Source of the DNA: Arabidopsis thaliana | Taxonomy: Eukaryota > Streptophyta > Magnoliopsida > Brassicales > Brassicaceae | Assembly: GCF_000001735.4 (NCBI RefSeq) | Contig: NC_003070.9 | Location: 1,426,001-1,490,000 of the forward strand | Length of the DNA: 64,000 nucleotides | Direction of reading: 5' to 3' | In this document: positions 1-18,500 of the stretch, piece after piece | Numbering within the stretch: the stretch's first letter is position 1 | How the letters are laid out: every line of letters begins with the position of its first letter | Notes under the pieces: model-generated | The model's database searches: none | Seen by the model: the letters and a program-made list of their open reading frames with translations, nothing else | Told to the model about the DNA's origin: nothing | Position numbers and translations under genes: made by a program

Positions 1-13
1 TTCGAATTTGTGA

Positions 14-2393
<2,380 letters not shown>

Positions 2394-3047
2394 ACAGGGG
2401 AAGCTAAAATCTTCAGATAAAAAGGAGAGATTAATCATATTAGAGTTCCAGAGGAAACATTCTTCTCTTTCTTTACCTTTCTCTGGAATCAATAATACTA
2501 TTTCGAGAAAAGAAAAGGTTTTCGTTGTTATAATGACTTCACTCTGTTTTTTTACTGCTCAGTGTAAGCATAAAGGTAGATAATTACGTATATATATAAA
2601 GTAAACTATACAGGAGTTTGTTTAGGAATATATGTATTTTCTTGGGTTATCCCGAATGTTGCTTAACGATTATTAGCTCATATATTTCAATTCTTCAGAA
2701 CATGATTTGTTATTATCGTGTGTAGAGGAAAATGCTACTACCATCAGTGTGTAAATAATTTGTTCAATGTAATGCTAAACCGAAATATATGGACTAATTT
2801 GATTTACTGACCAATCATTAACATAACTCTATAACTTCTTTTTTGAATCAGTTACGGAATTAATCATTATTTTTATTAGTTGAAAAAGACATGCTAGATG
2901 TGTGAAGAGTTTGTTAAGTCACGAATATGAAACCTAACTAAGGCCAGTACCAATTTTTAGCTATAAGTGAGTGATAGTTGTCCTTATAGGTCACGAATAC
3001 GAAACACTCTACTGGAGTGTTGTTAATCATTTACTTTAATAAAAAGC
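2394..3047. other. Spacer downstream of the phosphatase gene
   Basis: AT-rich sequence that starts with the likely 3' UTR of the phosphatase gene. No coding ORF with recognisable protein similarity and no RNA gene were seen. Confidence 0.5.
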
Positions 3048-4044
3048 ATGACACCGATTCTTCAACAACATGCAAAGCGCATTCTTGCTTGCGGCTACAA
3101 GAGTTCTTTGTTCCGTTCCTATGCAACCTTATGGTCACCCGAGGCTAGCCAAACTCTGCTTATTCGGGTCAAAGCGTCTTTGCAGCAACATGAGAAACAA
3201 TTGTACACCAGAGGGCTCATAAGAATCTTCGAGATTCGGATCGATTTTCTCAAAAACGCGAGTTTTTTTTATTTCTTCTAAATCCTGATCTTCAACCTAT
3301 GTACCAATTTGTGGTTTCTTACATATTATGTGCTCTTGGTTGTGGTATTATTAGGCATCAAGATATATGGGTAAAGAAAAGGTGTGTACTCTGTTTCAGA
3401 AAGATTATGCAGCTCGGCTTTATCTGATTGAGACACTGTTGGGTTTAGAAGAAGCAGACAAGTTCTTCAAAAGTATCCCTTCAAACATGATTGATTACTC
3501 CACGCTCTTAACCTCTTACGCGAGATCTGACGATGTGAAACCCGACAATGTCACTGCAAACACTGTTTTGAAGGCCGATGTAAAGGCGATAAAGATGTTT
3601 ATGAGAATGTGGGTTGATGAAGAAGGAATCAAACTGGAGAGAGACAGGATAGTTGAAATGGCAAAGGTTTACGTTAGAGTTTGTTTAGAGATATATGGTA
3701 ACGTGGTATGGAATGCAAGAGAGTTGCTGCAAACTCTTTGGGATGACTTTAAGAAGTGCGAAGAGGTGTATCGAACAGCGGTTATCTCTTTGTCGAAACT
3801 GGATGATGTTGAAGGTGCAGAGGATATATATGGAGAGGGGGAAAAAAAAGAACAGAACGTAAGGGAACAGGTTACCAAAAAGGCAATGATGCTGTTACAT
3901 GTTTTGAATCTGCTCTTGATCTTGATCACTTTGAGCCTTCCTTTTTTTGTTTGTCCTCCGAATTTGAGCATTCCTCTGGTTGTTTTGAGTGTTATTTTGA
4001 CGCACATTAGTATTACTAGGCTTCTTAGATTTGTATTCTTTTAG
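3048..4044 (+). pseudogene. PPR (P-class) gene relic
   Basis: An upstream piece (3048-3281) reads like the start of a mitochondrial PPR protein (LQQHAKR, SYATLWSPEAS). A 225-codon open stretch (3367-4044) carries DYAARLYLIETLLGLEEADKFF, matching the conserved block of the Arabidopsis At1g02370-like PPR family, and later EVYRTAVISLSKLDDVEGAE, matching the family's C-terminal block. The stretches between these are far too short, most PPR repeats are missing, and the last 50 or so codons turn into hydrophobic sequence unrelated to the family. I read it as a host-gene relic with internal deletions, though the long open frame means a short transcribed protein cannot be excluded. Confidence 0.7.
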
Positions 4045-4257
4045 GAAAAAGAATAATGCACTAAATTGTTCTTTGGTAATTAAGTGATGTTCTTCTAGAC
4101 ATGAAATGAAAAAAAAAAACAGAAGTTTACAAAAACAAAACCACTTTATAGATTAAACAAACAAAATTATGTCGCTTTTTTAGCCACACCACTTTTTCCA
4201 TAGTGATTGGAAAGAAAAAGGACTCGAGTTGGAACTGGCCAAAAAGGCAAGGATGGT

Positions 4258-5036
4258 GTTAAATCTATAGCTGTCAAATGGTCCGTCCAGGGACCATTGG
4301 GCGTGTCCGTATGGACAGTTTTTTTTATGGGCCAAGTTGGACGGTCCATAATGGACAATGGGCCGAAAAATGTTCATGCCCAATAAAGACCATGTCCATA
4401 TGGGCAAGCCCATGTATAGCCCATTTTATTATTGATAAATCAAAAATCATGATTTTAAAGAATTGTGTTTTTGCATTTTGCATTTTTCCGACAAAACGGT
4501 AAAATTGTGTTTTTCTTACCAATACAATAAAATCACGATTTTGCCGGAAAAATTATGAAATTGTTTTTTTCCGCCAAAACGGTAGAATCGTAATATTGTT
4601 TTTTCCCGCCAAAACGGAGAATTGTGTTTTCTCACCAAAACTGTAAAATTGTGTTTTTCGCCAATATAATAAAATCACGATTTTGGCAGAAAAATTACGT
4701 TTTCCCGCCAAAACCGTAAAATCGGAGAATTGCGTTTTTCCGTCGAAACTGTAAAATTGTGTTCTCGCCAATATAATAAAATCGCGTTTTAGAGGAAATT
4801 TGCGGAATTACGTTTTTCCGTCAAAATCGTAAAATCGGAGAATTGTATTTTTCCCTCAATTCATGCCCATGGGCAGCCCATTGTCCATATGGTCAAGCCC
4901 ATATTATCCGCGGACAAAACTGGTCATATGCCCAATTGGACCATTTGTTTTATAGTCCAGAATATAGCCTGTCCATATGCATTTGGACTGGGCAAGCCCA
5001 TGGGCCGCCTGTCCAATTGACAGCTCTAGTTAAATC
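4258..5036. mobile_element. Non-autonomous hAT-like DNA transposon with 8-bp target duplication
   Basis: The sequence GTTAAATC occurs at 4258-4265 and again at 5029-5036, flanking a 763-bp element (4266-5028). The left end reads TATAGCTGTCAAATGG and the reverse complement of the right end reads TAGAGCTGTCAATTGG, an imperfect terminal inverted repeat. An 8-bp duplication and a TAGAGCTGTCAA-type end fit the hAT superfamily. Sub-terminal zones (4270-4430 and 4860-5020) are packed with GGGCAAGCCCAT and GTCCATATGG motifs in both orientations. The centre (about 4440-4860) is a degenerate minisatellite. There is no transposase, so the element is non-autonomous. Confidence 0.85.
4440..4860. repeat. 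Degenerate minisatellite inside the hAT-like element
   Basis: Variants of CGCCAAAACGGTAAAAT, AATTGTGTTTTTC and AATAAAATCACGATTTT alternate about ten times in various orders. Unit length is irregular (roughly 25-50 bp). Short ORFs here are repeat artefacts. Confidence 0.75.
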
Positions 5037-5375
5037 ACACAATTGTGACCGTTCGTTCCTTTTTATTACCTCTCCACGTATGTGAGCATTTTTCTGGTTA
5101 TTGTTGTCTTGTGCAATGTGTATTTATCAGCTTTGTAGATGGGAAAATAGTAATATTCTCTACAATAAACACAGTTCTTGTATTTGATTGCCTTACTTGT
5201 TTTTTTATTATATTTGATTGCCTTATTTGTCTGCAGTTTATTCGTATTGAACTCTACGAACAGAAAACATTAATTCCCATATATAAAACACATTCACCAC
5301 TTAAACATACAACAACATGAACAAAATTATTCGTATAGTGAATAATCAAGTTTCTAAGACATTATATAAAGACTA

Positions 5376-5396
5376 TATATATATATATATATATAT
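5376..5396. repeat. (TA)n microsatellite
   Basis: About ten TA dinucleotides lie just downstream (on the minus strand) of the ACC oxidase stop codon, within or next to its 3' UTR. Confidence 0.8.
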
Positions 5397-5418
5397 TTAT
5401 TAACCAGTTACATATCAT

Positions 5419-9383
<3,965 letters not shown>

Positions 9384-11345
9384 TCAACTCAAGTGCTTGG
9401 CTATGATCTTTTTCTGGTTCTGCAACCATATCTGCTGTTCTTGCAATACAGATTGCTGATTTACCCCTCCATTTTCTGAAAATGTCTCTCCGAACCCAAA
9501 ACTCTCAAATGTTGTAAACGGGTCACATTTCATAGGCAAAGTCTCCGTGGCCTTAAATGTTGGTGTAGAAGACGGCTCAAAATCATCAGGAACGTTCACC
9601 TGAAATGTCGGTTCTGGCTGAAACCCTGTCAAAGCCAAGCCACCGAACGTGATCATTGGTTCTCCGGCTGTAGCTAACTGCGCAACTGGTTCTTCCAAGA
9701 ATGGGTTGTATTGGTCCGTGGCGGCTTGAAACGCAGGCATCGGATCATCTAACCCGAACGGTACTATCGCCATCGAGTTATTACCCTGCACCTGCGTAGC
9801 AGTTTCTTCTAACGCAAGCAACCAATTCCCTGAATCTCTCTGATGGTCCTCAGCGGTTGAAGGTTCCTCCTCAATCGTTTCTATCTTCTTCTTCGGATCA
9901 TCTCTCAACATCAACGCCTCCCAAGGATCGAAAGTCTCTGCCTTTGAATCGTCTTGCTTCTTCTTGTCTTCAACATCTTCTGCTTCTGCCGTGTTACTTA
10001 CGTCATCCAATGACAATAGGTCTAATATGAGATTGGAAGCAGAAACAGAGGGATTATTGGGAAGCGATTTAGTCGAAACCGTATCAAAATTATTCCCATT
10101 AGGATCATCTCGTCCTCCTCCGTATGGCTCAGAATGACAAGACATTGGAGGACTACTAGTCCCTGCTTCAGTCCTGCTCATCAAATCCTCCAACGAAGTA
10201 CTACGAAACGACCCGTAATCTGAATACCTCTCCGACGTATCAATCGTGGAATCCCCAAAATCAAGCGAGCTTGAAACCGCTGAATCTTTGGACGATGGAG
10301 GCGGAGGAAGAAAACTATTCGGTGACGGATACAACCCTGAGCTCGCTGGAAACGACGATTGATCTTTTAAAAACTCTTGCAATGTCTCAAGAAGCTCTAA
10401 AGAGATCTTTTGAATGCTAGGATACTCCGATGTTCTTCCTATACCGATCGATTTGGAAAGATCGTAGAATGCGTTAAGCTCTTCGAACTGTTTCGAAGCT
10501 CGAACACAAGCTTGAAACGCATTGATGCAAGATTGGTATTGCAGATGGAAGAAACTGTCTAACAAAAGCGCTAATCCATCGGAAATGTCTCTGTAAAGAT
10601 CAAAACTCTCTTGCATGACGGCGTAAAGCGACATTTTCACGAGCCTGTTGGCTTTCGCGTCTCCCGTCGGCCGCGTCGCGATTGCTCTGTCTAGTAATTT
10701 TTGCCAATACGTGATTTTGTCAAGAAGCATTACCGGTTTCATATCTCGAACCGCCGGTTCGTGGGATTTAATTCCGGCTTTGGGATTAAACCGGGATCTT
10801 GTTGTTGAGTTGGTGCTGATTCTTCCGGTTTGTTCTCGGTTTGTGTACCGTCTCTGTAATTTTCCGGTGAGGAAGCAATCGAGACGTTCGTCGAGGTAAA
10901 GCGCGAATGTACGGACGAAAGCAGTGAAATCCCAAGGGCACGAGTTCGAATCGTCGCGGAAGCTGGAGAGATTGAGGATTTTGGCGCCACGTTTCATGGC
11001 GTGGAGGACTTCGCGAGGGAAATAAGGATCACCGTCTTGGAAAATCCTGAGGACGAGGACTAGGGATTTGAGCGCGACGATCCAATTCCGTGTACGCCCG
11101 ATACGGCGACCGATCGCGGCGGCGCAAGAGGCGGCGTGAGATTTCTTGGAGGATATGATTCCGAGGATTTCTGTTACGAGTCGATCGTCGATTGGGACTT
11201 CCTCGTCGTGGCTCGTAGCTTTCAAGATCGCAACTTCGAGAGTCGTGAGATCGCCGCCTCCGGTGGCTCCGTTAGCAACTTTGGCGAGGCTAATGCTTGT
11301 CTGATCTTTAACCGCACCAATCGCTTTTTTAAGCTTGCTCGGCAT
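9384..11345 (-). CDS. AP180/CALM-type clathrin assembly protein with ANTH domain
   Basis: An intronless frame of 653 codons starting MPSKLKKAIGAVKDQ; in-frame codons before it are leader. The ANTH domain fills about residues 25-160. Its PI(4,5)P2-binding N-terminal lysines are followed by the family block NWIVALKSLVLVLRIFQDGD, and the helical bundle runs to about residue 300. The long acidic tail carries endocytic adaptor motifs: DPWEAL, DPMPAF, NPFLEEP and CDPFTTF (DPF/DPW/NPF types), which in this family bind clathrin, AP-2 and EH proteins. It probably acts at the plasma membrane or trans-Golgi network to recruit clathrin and SNARE cargo. It matches the putative clathrin assembly protein of At1g05020 (653 aa from memory). 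Confidence 0.95.
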   Translation of the reverse strand: MPSKLKKAIGAVKDQTSISLAKVANGATGGGDLTTLEVAILKATSHDEEVPIDDRLVTEILGIISSKKSHAASCAAAIGRRIGRTRNWIVALKSLVLVLRIFQDGDPYFPREVLHAMKRGAKILNLSSFRDDSNSCPWDFTAFVRTFALYLDERLDCFLTGKLQRRYTNREQTGRISTNSTTRSRFNPKAGIKSHEPAVRDMKPVMLLDKITYWQKLLDRAIATRPTGDAKANRLVKMSLYAVMQESFDLYRDISDGLALLLDSFFHLQYQSCINAFQACVRASKQFEELNAFYDLSKSIGIGRTSEYPSIQKISLELLETLQEFLKDQSSFPASSGLYPSPNSFLPPPPSSKDSAVSSSLDFGDSTIDTSERYSDYGSFRSTSLEDLMSRTEAGTSSPPMSCHSEPYGGGRDDPNGNNFDTVSTKSLPNNPSVSASNLILDLLSLDDVSNTAEAEDVEDKKKQDDSKAETFDPWEALMLRDDPKKKIETIEEEPSTAEDHQRDSGNWLLALEETATQVQGNNSMAIVPFGLDDPMPAFQAATDQYNPFLEEPVAQLATAGEPMITFGGLALTGFQPEPTFQVNVPDDFEPSSTPTFKATETLPMKCDPFTTFESFGFGETFSENGGVNQQSVLQEQQIWLQNQKKIIAKHLS

Positions 11346-12323
11346 TGTCCTCGTCGTCGCGCTTTTAATTTCACCCAAACGTCTTCTTTGTTCCTCAAGG
11401 GGTTTTAATTTCTTAATCACTCTGGATTAGCGATTAATCACGAAGAATTAAAACCAAATTAGAAGATTTTCCTCTAAATTTTTTTCCTCTCTCTAAGGAT
11501 TTTTTTTTCAATTTTTGTTCTTCTAAATATAGAGAGGAAGGCAGAATAAAATGGCTGGAGAGTCTCGAGACCCTTTCAAGATATAGCGTTGACTAATAGA
11601 GAGACTTCACACGCGATTTTGGCGCGTTAAATATATAATTGTGTTTAAATTCTTCTTCTTGTTAGAAGAAAAAGCATGATGCATAGAATTGTGTTCAAAT
11701 TTCGAAAACTTATTATAATACAAATATCTTGTCAGTGTATTTATGTTACAAATTTTTTGATCGGCTAAAAGTAACATTCTCTCACAATTCCTTAAGAGTT
11801 GTTTCTACGAGCCTCATATTCGTATAGGTTATAAATTCAATGACAAGCTGTGTACGCTTTTTTTTTTCAGAGAACCAGCTAGCATCTTTATATTCAATAT
11901 TCTTGGGATAAATTTAATATTATCAGAAATCTTTATCTTTGTTTGCAGACGTGCAAACCAGTATTATATATGAATATGAATATATAGAGATCATGAGTTA
12001 TGGACTCACGATTTTCACCATGACATGGTAAGCATGTATAGTCTAGATCGAGACAATGTTACTACATTAAGCTATAAATCAAGAACGTCTTACCACTTGT
12101 AAATAGGCACAAACCTTTCATAAGTATGTATTTTGTGTAATCCTTGTCAACTTTCTTTCGCATTTTTTATAAATCTTTTCTTACATACCTAAGTATATCT
12201 ATATACTCACAAGATTTCTCACAAGCTAATTTCCAGGCTATTTACATTTTACAACAACTGATGAAAAACTGATAAAAATTTTGAGGTCTTTCTCTCTTTC
12301 TTTCACTTATACCGTTTTTTTTT
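11346..12323. other. Leader of the ANTH gene and AT-rich spacer
   Basis: 11346-11580 is CT-rich on the minus strand and looks like the 5' UTR and core promoter of the ANTH gene. The remainder includes the 3' flank of the sugar transporter. Nothing else was recognised. Confidence 0.5.
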
Positions 12324-15300
12324 TTAACTCAGGTCGTCTCTGGAGTTCAAAGACAGTTCGATCTCTTCTAGTGATCGACCCTTTGTTTCCACCGTGAAGA
12401 GGTGTGAGAATGCCGCTGCCAACAATGATACTGAGCCAAAGCTGGCATAGACCGTTCCAACCCCGTATTTCTCCACCAGATCCAGGAAGAACAAACCAAC
12501 CAAGAAGTTGGAGACCTGAAGAACATTTGCTTCGTCATTCTTCAAACTTCAAAAGGTTATAAAATGATTTATGGGAAAACTAAAAAAACACATACCCAAT
12601 GTACAGAGAAGCTGAAACCCATGATTTTTCCACGCGTTCTGTTGCTGCTTAGCTCAGGGATGATGAGACCTGTTACAGGACCAGCTCCAATTGCAAAACT
12701 GAATATATACCTGTAACAGGACCAAACATATGATACGTTTCTGTCTTTTTTTGGGTACTATATGAGCTGAGAAAAGGAGACTAGTAATTGCTGGACTTCA
12801 AGCTACTTACATGAGTGTTCCAAGTATTGACAAACTCTGGCTCAGATCTTCATCCAAGGGGAAACCAACAGCATAAACAATAAGAAACATAGAGACTGCC
12901 TGTGACACCAAATCAATTCAATCAAAATAAGCTAAAGCAGTGAAAAGCAAAAGAGTTTATGTGATAAAAGAAAAAGATATTTACCATTCCCAAGTAGCTA
13001 CCGATAAGAAGCTTCTTTCTTCCTTGCTTATCAATCAAATAAGACGCACACAGAGCACCTATTAGACCCAACAGTTCAGAAAAGGGACATTGTGATGGAA
13101 ACAGTAGAAAAAAACAATCATCTAAATTTAAAGTTGATATAGGTGAGACTTGAGAACCTGCAAAATTTGTGACTCCAACATATAGACTTGCTTGAGCACC
13201 ACTCGTGATTCCAACATTTTGGAATGTTAAAGATGAGAAATAAAGAACGCCATTTATGCCCGCGAATTGCTGTAGGACAAAAAGGGAGCCCCCAATGAAT
13301 GCAACTGCAACCATTATATCAACAAGACATACAATTTAGCTACATAGATTTTTCATGTATGAAGTTATATATTCTCAGTTTCTTAGATCAAAGTCCTGGA
13401 AAAGGTTATTCTTAAACTTGAATGTTTTCAGTTTCTGATTTATGGTATAATATAACACCCTTAGAAGTTAGAACTAACATTAAAAGCAACCTTAACATGA
13501 CCTCGTGAATGTGGTTTATCAAGGAGTTCCAGCCATCTGCTATTTAAGTTGGAGCCACTATTCTTCATAACCGACTGAAAATCTTCTACAGCTTTCTCGA
13601 CTTCAGATCCTCCCCAGATGTTTCTTATCACTACTTTGGCATCATCAAGTCGTCCAACCTAAACAAGTATCATGAGACACGATTTCAACATGGAAAATCA
13701 ATGCTTCCTCATGATTAAAAGAGGCGACTTATACCTTACAGAGCCAACGGGGACTTTCTACTGCAAATTGCATACCAAGTGCAAGAAGAAAACCAGGCAT
13801 ACTCGCTACATAGAGCATTGTCCTCCACCTGAACAGTAGTATACATGAGGAGAATGAAGTGAAGAGTGAAATGTATAGATAGCTAAATGAAGCTCACCAA
13901 TGAGGGTCATCTTCTGCAGGAATCCCTAAGAGAAGAGAAAAGATTATCCCGAGACAAGTGCCAATTTGACATAAAGTTCCAAGGGAACCTCTGTATTTCG
14001 TCGGAGCAACCTATAGAATAAAAATGGTTGGCTTAATATCAGAAGTAACAAGACTCTTCAGCCGAACATATGAAATGCAAAATATGCTAAGCAAAAGAAT
14101 GCTAAACCACAACTTATTGTACTGAGAGTCTGAGAGTACATAGGATCAATTTTAAGAAATGTCCTAGATCTTACAGCAGAAGAAGCCAAATAGTTAAAAC
14201 ATGAAGTTGAAAAGGAATCACATATTAGATTACCTCGGATATATATATTGGAACAAGAACTGTGTTGACGCCAATACCAAGACCAACAAGAAATCTTCCA
14301 CATAAGATCTCATCCAAGGAGTGAGCTTGTGCACTGAGAGAAAAAGTAAAATTTAGTTATGCTGCTACCTCACAACTTAAAACATCATCATGGAATTGTT
14401 ACTAACATAACGAAATCAAGATTCACCTTAGTAACAAGATATTACCTCACAAGGGCACCAAGAATGAGGGGTATCGTGAAAATCTGAAAGGTGCGTCGGT
14501 AGCCAAACTTGTCAACTAGTGGACCGGCGACTATGCTACCAATAAATGCACCGGCAATAAATATGCTCACAACAAGACCCTCAAGAATAGAATTGCCTTC
14601 AAACCCAAGTTCACGCGCAATAGACACGATGGGGCCATTCATCACTCTGCAAGAACAAACTGATAGTATTATAAGTACTAAGCTTTCGAAAAACTAATCC
14701 AGATCAACCTGACTAACTCATATTCTTCTCACTGGAAGCTAACAAATTGTCAAGACGGGGACAAATCAACACTCTGTAAAAACAATCTAATCAACATCTT
14801 TGTAAGCTCAAATTGAAGCTGTTTCTCACCAGCAATGTCAAAATGAAACTTTTTTTCGAATTCTGTAACACAACCAAGCATTAACACTACTACACGAACA
14901 GAGATTAATCTTCTGGTATAGAAATCAAACTAGGCCAGTGAAACAAACAACAACGACTGTTACTTCACAAATTTGGCAACAGTGAATTGGCTATATTATT
15001 ACCCAATGTGATAACCAAAGAGAAAATTGGCCATAGAAGCAACTGATACATGAGGAAAAGCCGATAACCATCCCAAATCAGCGGAGAATTTCTCCGGCGG
15101 AACTGGCGATATCTCGTGATCGTCATCTGTTAAAATTTTGAATAAAGTTAGAATATTTCAAACAGATAAACATTGGCAAAGAGATTGGTAAGTCAATGGA
15201 GGTGAGAAAGCTGAACCTGGTTTCTTCGTCGACAATGTCGTAACCCGCTTCTTCCTCTTTGAAGACCGAAAGAAACGGGAAAAGGAAGAGGCTTTACGAG

Positions 15301-15385
15301 AGTGGGCGAGTCGGGTCGGGTAAGAAAAGGTTAATCGGTTCATAGAATTGGGTCGATATAGAAGTACGGTATTCGTCACCCACAT
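12324..15385 (-). CDS. Plastidic glucose transporter-like MFS protein
   Basis: Twelve exons by frame and GT-AG borders: 15217-15385, 15003-15126, about 14446-14646, then about 14335, 14010, 13828, 13661, 13305, 13058, 12898, 12713 and 12513-12324 (approximate starts). The first exon is rich in Ser/Arg/Lys (MWVTNTVLLYRPNS onward), fitting a chloroplast transit peptide. Twelve membrane spans of the sugar porter family follow. Landmarks are LVDKFGYRRT (loop 2-3), GRFLVGLGIGVNTVLVPIYI, ESPRWL (end of TM6), QQFAGINGVLYF (TM7, sugar binding), IDKQGRKKLL (loop 8-9) and TKGRSLEEIE at the C-terminus. It probably moves hexose across the inner envelope. It matches probable plastidic glucose transporter 1 (At1g05030). 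ORFs that read through into introns (for example the tail after LILGALV) are not coding. Confidence 0.93.
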
Positions 15386-15479
15386 GATCGGAGAGCTAGA
15401 CTAGACGGAAGAGAGAGAAATACGTCGGCGAAGCGAAAATAATAAAATTTGAGGCGACGGAAAATAATAAACTTGTAAG

Positions 15480-15496
15480 CACGTGACACTCACGTG
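15480..15496. promoter_or_regulatory. Paired G-box elements upstream of the sugar transporter
   Basis: Two palindromic CACGTG cores at 15480-15485 and 15491-15496, 5 bp apart and together forming GCACGTG-acact-CACGTGC. They lie about 95-110 bp upstream of the transporter ATG. G-boxes bind bZIP and bHLH factors (ABF, PIF, HY5 types); actual use is inferred. Confidence 0.55.
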
Positions 15497-15513
15497 CTCA
15501 AATACTGAGTGAT

Positions 15514-18500
15514 TTCCTTTTTAGGAATGTGACAAGTTTAGGCACTTTTAGAAAATTTTATTCCATTTGAGGCACTTTGCAGAGATGAGGCATTTTTTCA
15601 ACTTTTTCATCGAATTTATGACAAATTTGCCCCTAAAAGTGAAAACGAAAATACTTTAGCGTTTGGAAGTTGGTATATGATGAGTGGGTCGTTGGATGGA
15701 AGTTGTAACTATTATCAGATTATATATATAATTTAATTACTCAAAAAAGTATAATGAATATTCTTTCTCTATTTGTACTTTTTTTCTTCGTCTTCTTCAT
15801 CGTCTACTTCTTTTTTCTTCATCGACTCTTCTTTTCTTTCTTTATCTATCTCTTTCTTCATCTTTCAGTCTTTCCTTGCAAAATCAAACATGAGAGACTT
15901 TGTCAAAATCGTGTAGCTTCTATATTTCCCTTTACAGAGAAGCCTCTCTAGATTTAAGTGACGATTAGGCTTATTCGATTGGTTTCGGAGCGGCAGCGCT
16001 TGTGACTAACGACGGAAGCTTGAGTGTATCAGACAATAACATCTAGAGGTGAAAGAAGAAAATTTTTGTTCCCTCAATCTTACAACCAATCGATCCAGGT
16101 TTTGCGATGATTCTTCAATTCTACGAATAGAATTTAGAGTTTTGTTAGATTGTGTAAATATCTGATTCATATTAGCGAAATTGTGCTTGTGAAGACGATG
16201 AGATCGGTTGCAGATCGAAAGTTCCTCTTTCCTTACTCTCCTTTGTTTCAGATCTGTAGCAAGAAGGCGACGAGAGAGGCGGTGATAACGTAACGTGGGA
16301 CGTTACTCGACTTACTTAATTTGGATTTTGAAATTCCACCTGAGAATTTGAACTCTCTCCCGAAAAAGAAGAAGAAATGGCAGCGTACATGGAAGAGATT
16401 CCGTGAGAACAAAAATTGTTCGGAGTAACCTCGATATTACGGGGTTACGGAGAAGCGAGGTCCTCGTTACTCTGTTCTATTCCATGGAGCACCAGATTAG
16501 CAAATTCCAGTATTGAATTTCATATCCATATGATCAGCTTGTTTGGTACCATTTGATTCTAGTTTGATAAATTGATGTCTCGTTGAACCTCTAAGCTAAG
16601 AGCACTTTACTTCGCACATGAGAATACATCATTTCCACATGGTCACATCTTGTTGGACAAGTTTTCATGGACACAAACTATCAAAGCATCCAACACGATT
16701 TCATTATGTATAAACTAATAATCCTATAGGTCTCCAAGCCCCAAGAACAATATGTAGACATTGCTTTCAAATAGCAACACTCAAAATCCAATTAGTTAAT
16801 GATAGTTTGTATCCATTATAACTTGTCCAATTAAACTTTAACATGTGGAGTAATGGTGAAACATGACAAACACTTGAACACAAATGATTCATATGTAGAG
16901 CGTTCATCAATTTTTTATCGAATGAAAAAGAGTGTCATGATGATGCAAGAATCACAACTTAGTCAAAACAAATCATGCGTCTTTTTCTTATTCAACAGAG
17001 TATCCACAATAACAATACATTACTTACACAAAAGAACGAGACCCATCAAACATGCTTTCATATAAAGACAAAACCATACCAACTAAAACCCAAAATCTTA
17101 TTAACATGCTTTCTTTCACGTATTCTTTTCTCTGCATTTGTTATTCTTACAGATCCATAATAATGTGTCCATTTCAAATGTGTTCATACGGAATCTTGTT
17201 TACTAAGCATATCCATTATACACCAAAGTTAATGTTTATCCATTTGTTCGATGCTAGGTGGATACACAGTCATGTTTTACACTATATCCATTTGGTCGAT
17301 GTTACATGGATACATCTCTACTTCTTAATATCATATATGAACACGTACTTGCGGACTGTCAGCTATAGGAATCCGTCCATTACTCTTTGAATATATGTTC
17401 TCCAACTAATGAAGTGTTCTTGTATTTGATTTTGGTGAACAATGTTTAGATTTGGTGTTACTCATCTTTCGTGTATCTGTTTGTGCAGCTAAGACATTTC
17501 AATCTAAGAGATGTAAAATATAGAATCATTCATATGGTGATATTCTTATGATTATATTCAAAAATGGTTCATACAAGTGTGTAAACCCTCTACCCTTAAC
17601 GGTTTGCACTAAATCCTAATTTACTTACCCTAAAATTAAACTCAAACCCTCAACCCATGATCTTTCTCCACTAAATCTGAAACCGTAAAAACAAACACTA
17701 AACTCATACAAAAAATGGTAATTTTACCGACCAATAAAACATATTTAAAGCAAATCAAAGACACAGGTGTCCATTGATGACTGTCCAAGCGGTCTAGTCC
17801 ATGTGGTCATCTAATGACTTACGGGGTTGTTTCATTTCAATACACAAGTTTATACATGAACAATAATCACCAATTCAAACGCCAATTCAAAGTACATCAT
17901 CGTTCATTTTTCTTTGACCATTATTCCACAAATGCAAATCCGACAACAAAACAAGAGAAACAATCTCAAAGACGTTACAGGCATCGAGGACGAGTCCTCA
18001 CCGAAAGTAAACAAATATGAGATTCGCAGCTAATGACCCAGAACAGAAGATGAAATCGGATAAAATTATTTGGGCATGCACTTACCTGCATTGTTGAGCC
18101 GTCACGCATAATCGAAGAAGATGGTGGAAGTAATGGAAGAAGGATTGATCATTGTCAGTCGTAAGAGAGTAGTACGAGGAAATTGAAACGGTATTGGGAG
18201 GAGAAATCGATGTGTATTGACATTGAGAAGTGAGAAAGCAACAATTACGAAGATGCCAATGGATTATTTGAAAGCGAAATCGCCAAAGAGAAGCATGAAC
18301 CATCTATTAGAAAAGGGAAACAAACAGAAATTGTAAAGTCGTCGTGAGGGATTGGGTGAGAAAGAGAGGTTTCTTACAAATTGATTTTCGTATAGAAATT
18401 AAAATTAGAGAATTAAACCGAAATTGGTTTGAGGGTAAAATGGACAATTTTTATATTAGAAGTGCCTTGTATTTTGAAAGTGTCGTATCTCGGAAATTGT

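Noticed and set aside
4167-5085. Several short ORFs on both strands at 4.2-5.1 kb
   Set aside because: They lie in the minisatellite and terminal repeats of the hAT-like element and encode only repeat-derived residues.
10741-10760. GTTCG(A)-like box resembling a tRNA B-box in the ANTH gene region
   Set aside because: It lies in coding sequence and no A-box or cloverleaf is present. I found no tRNA genes in the window.
12922-13314. 130-codon ORF reading as a separate membrane protein
   Set aside because: It joins exons 8 and 9 of the sugar transporter through a retained intron; the intron borders are clear.
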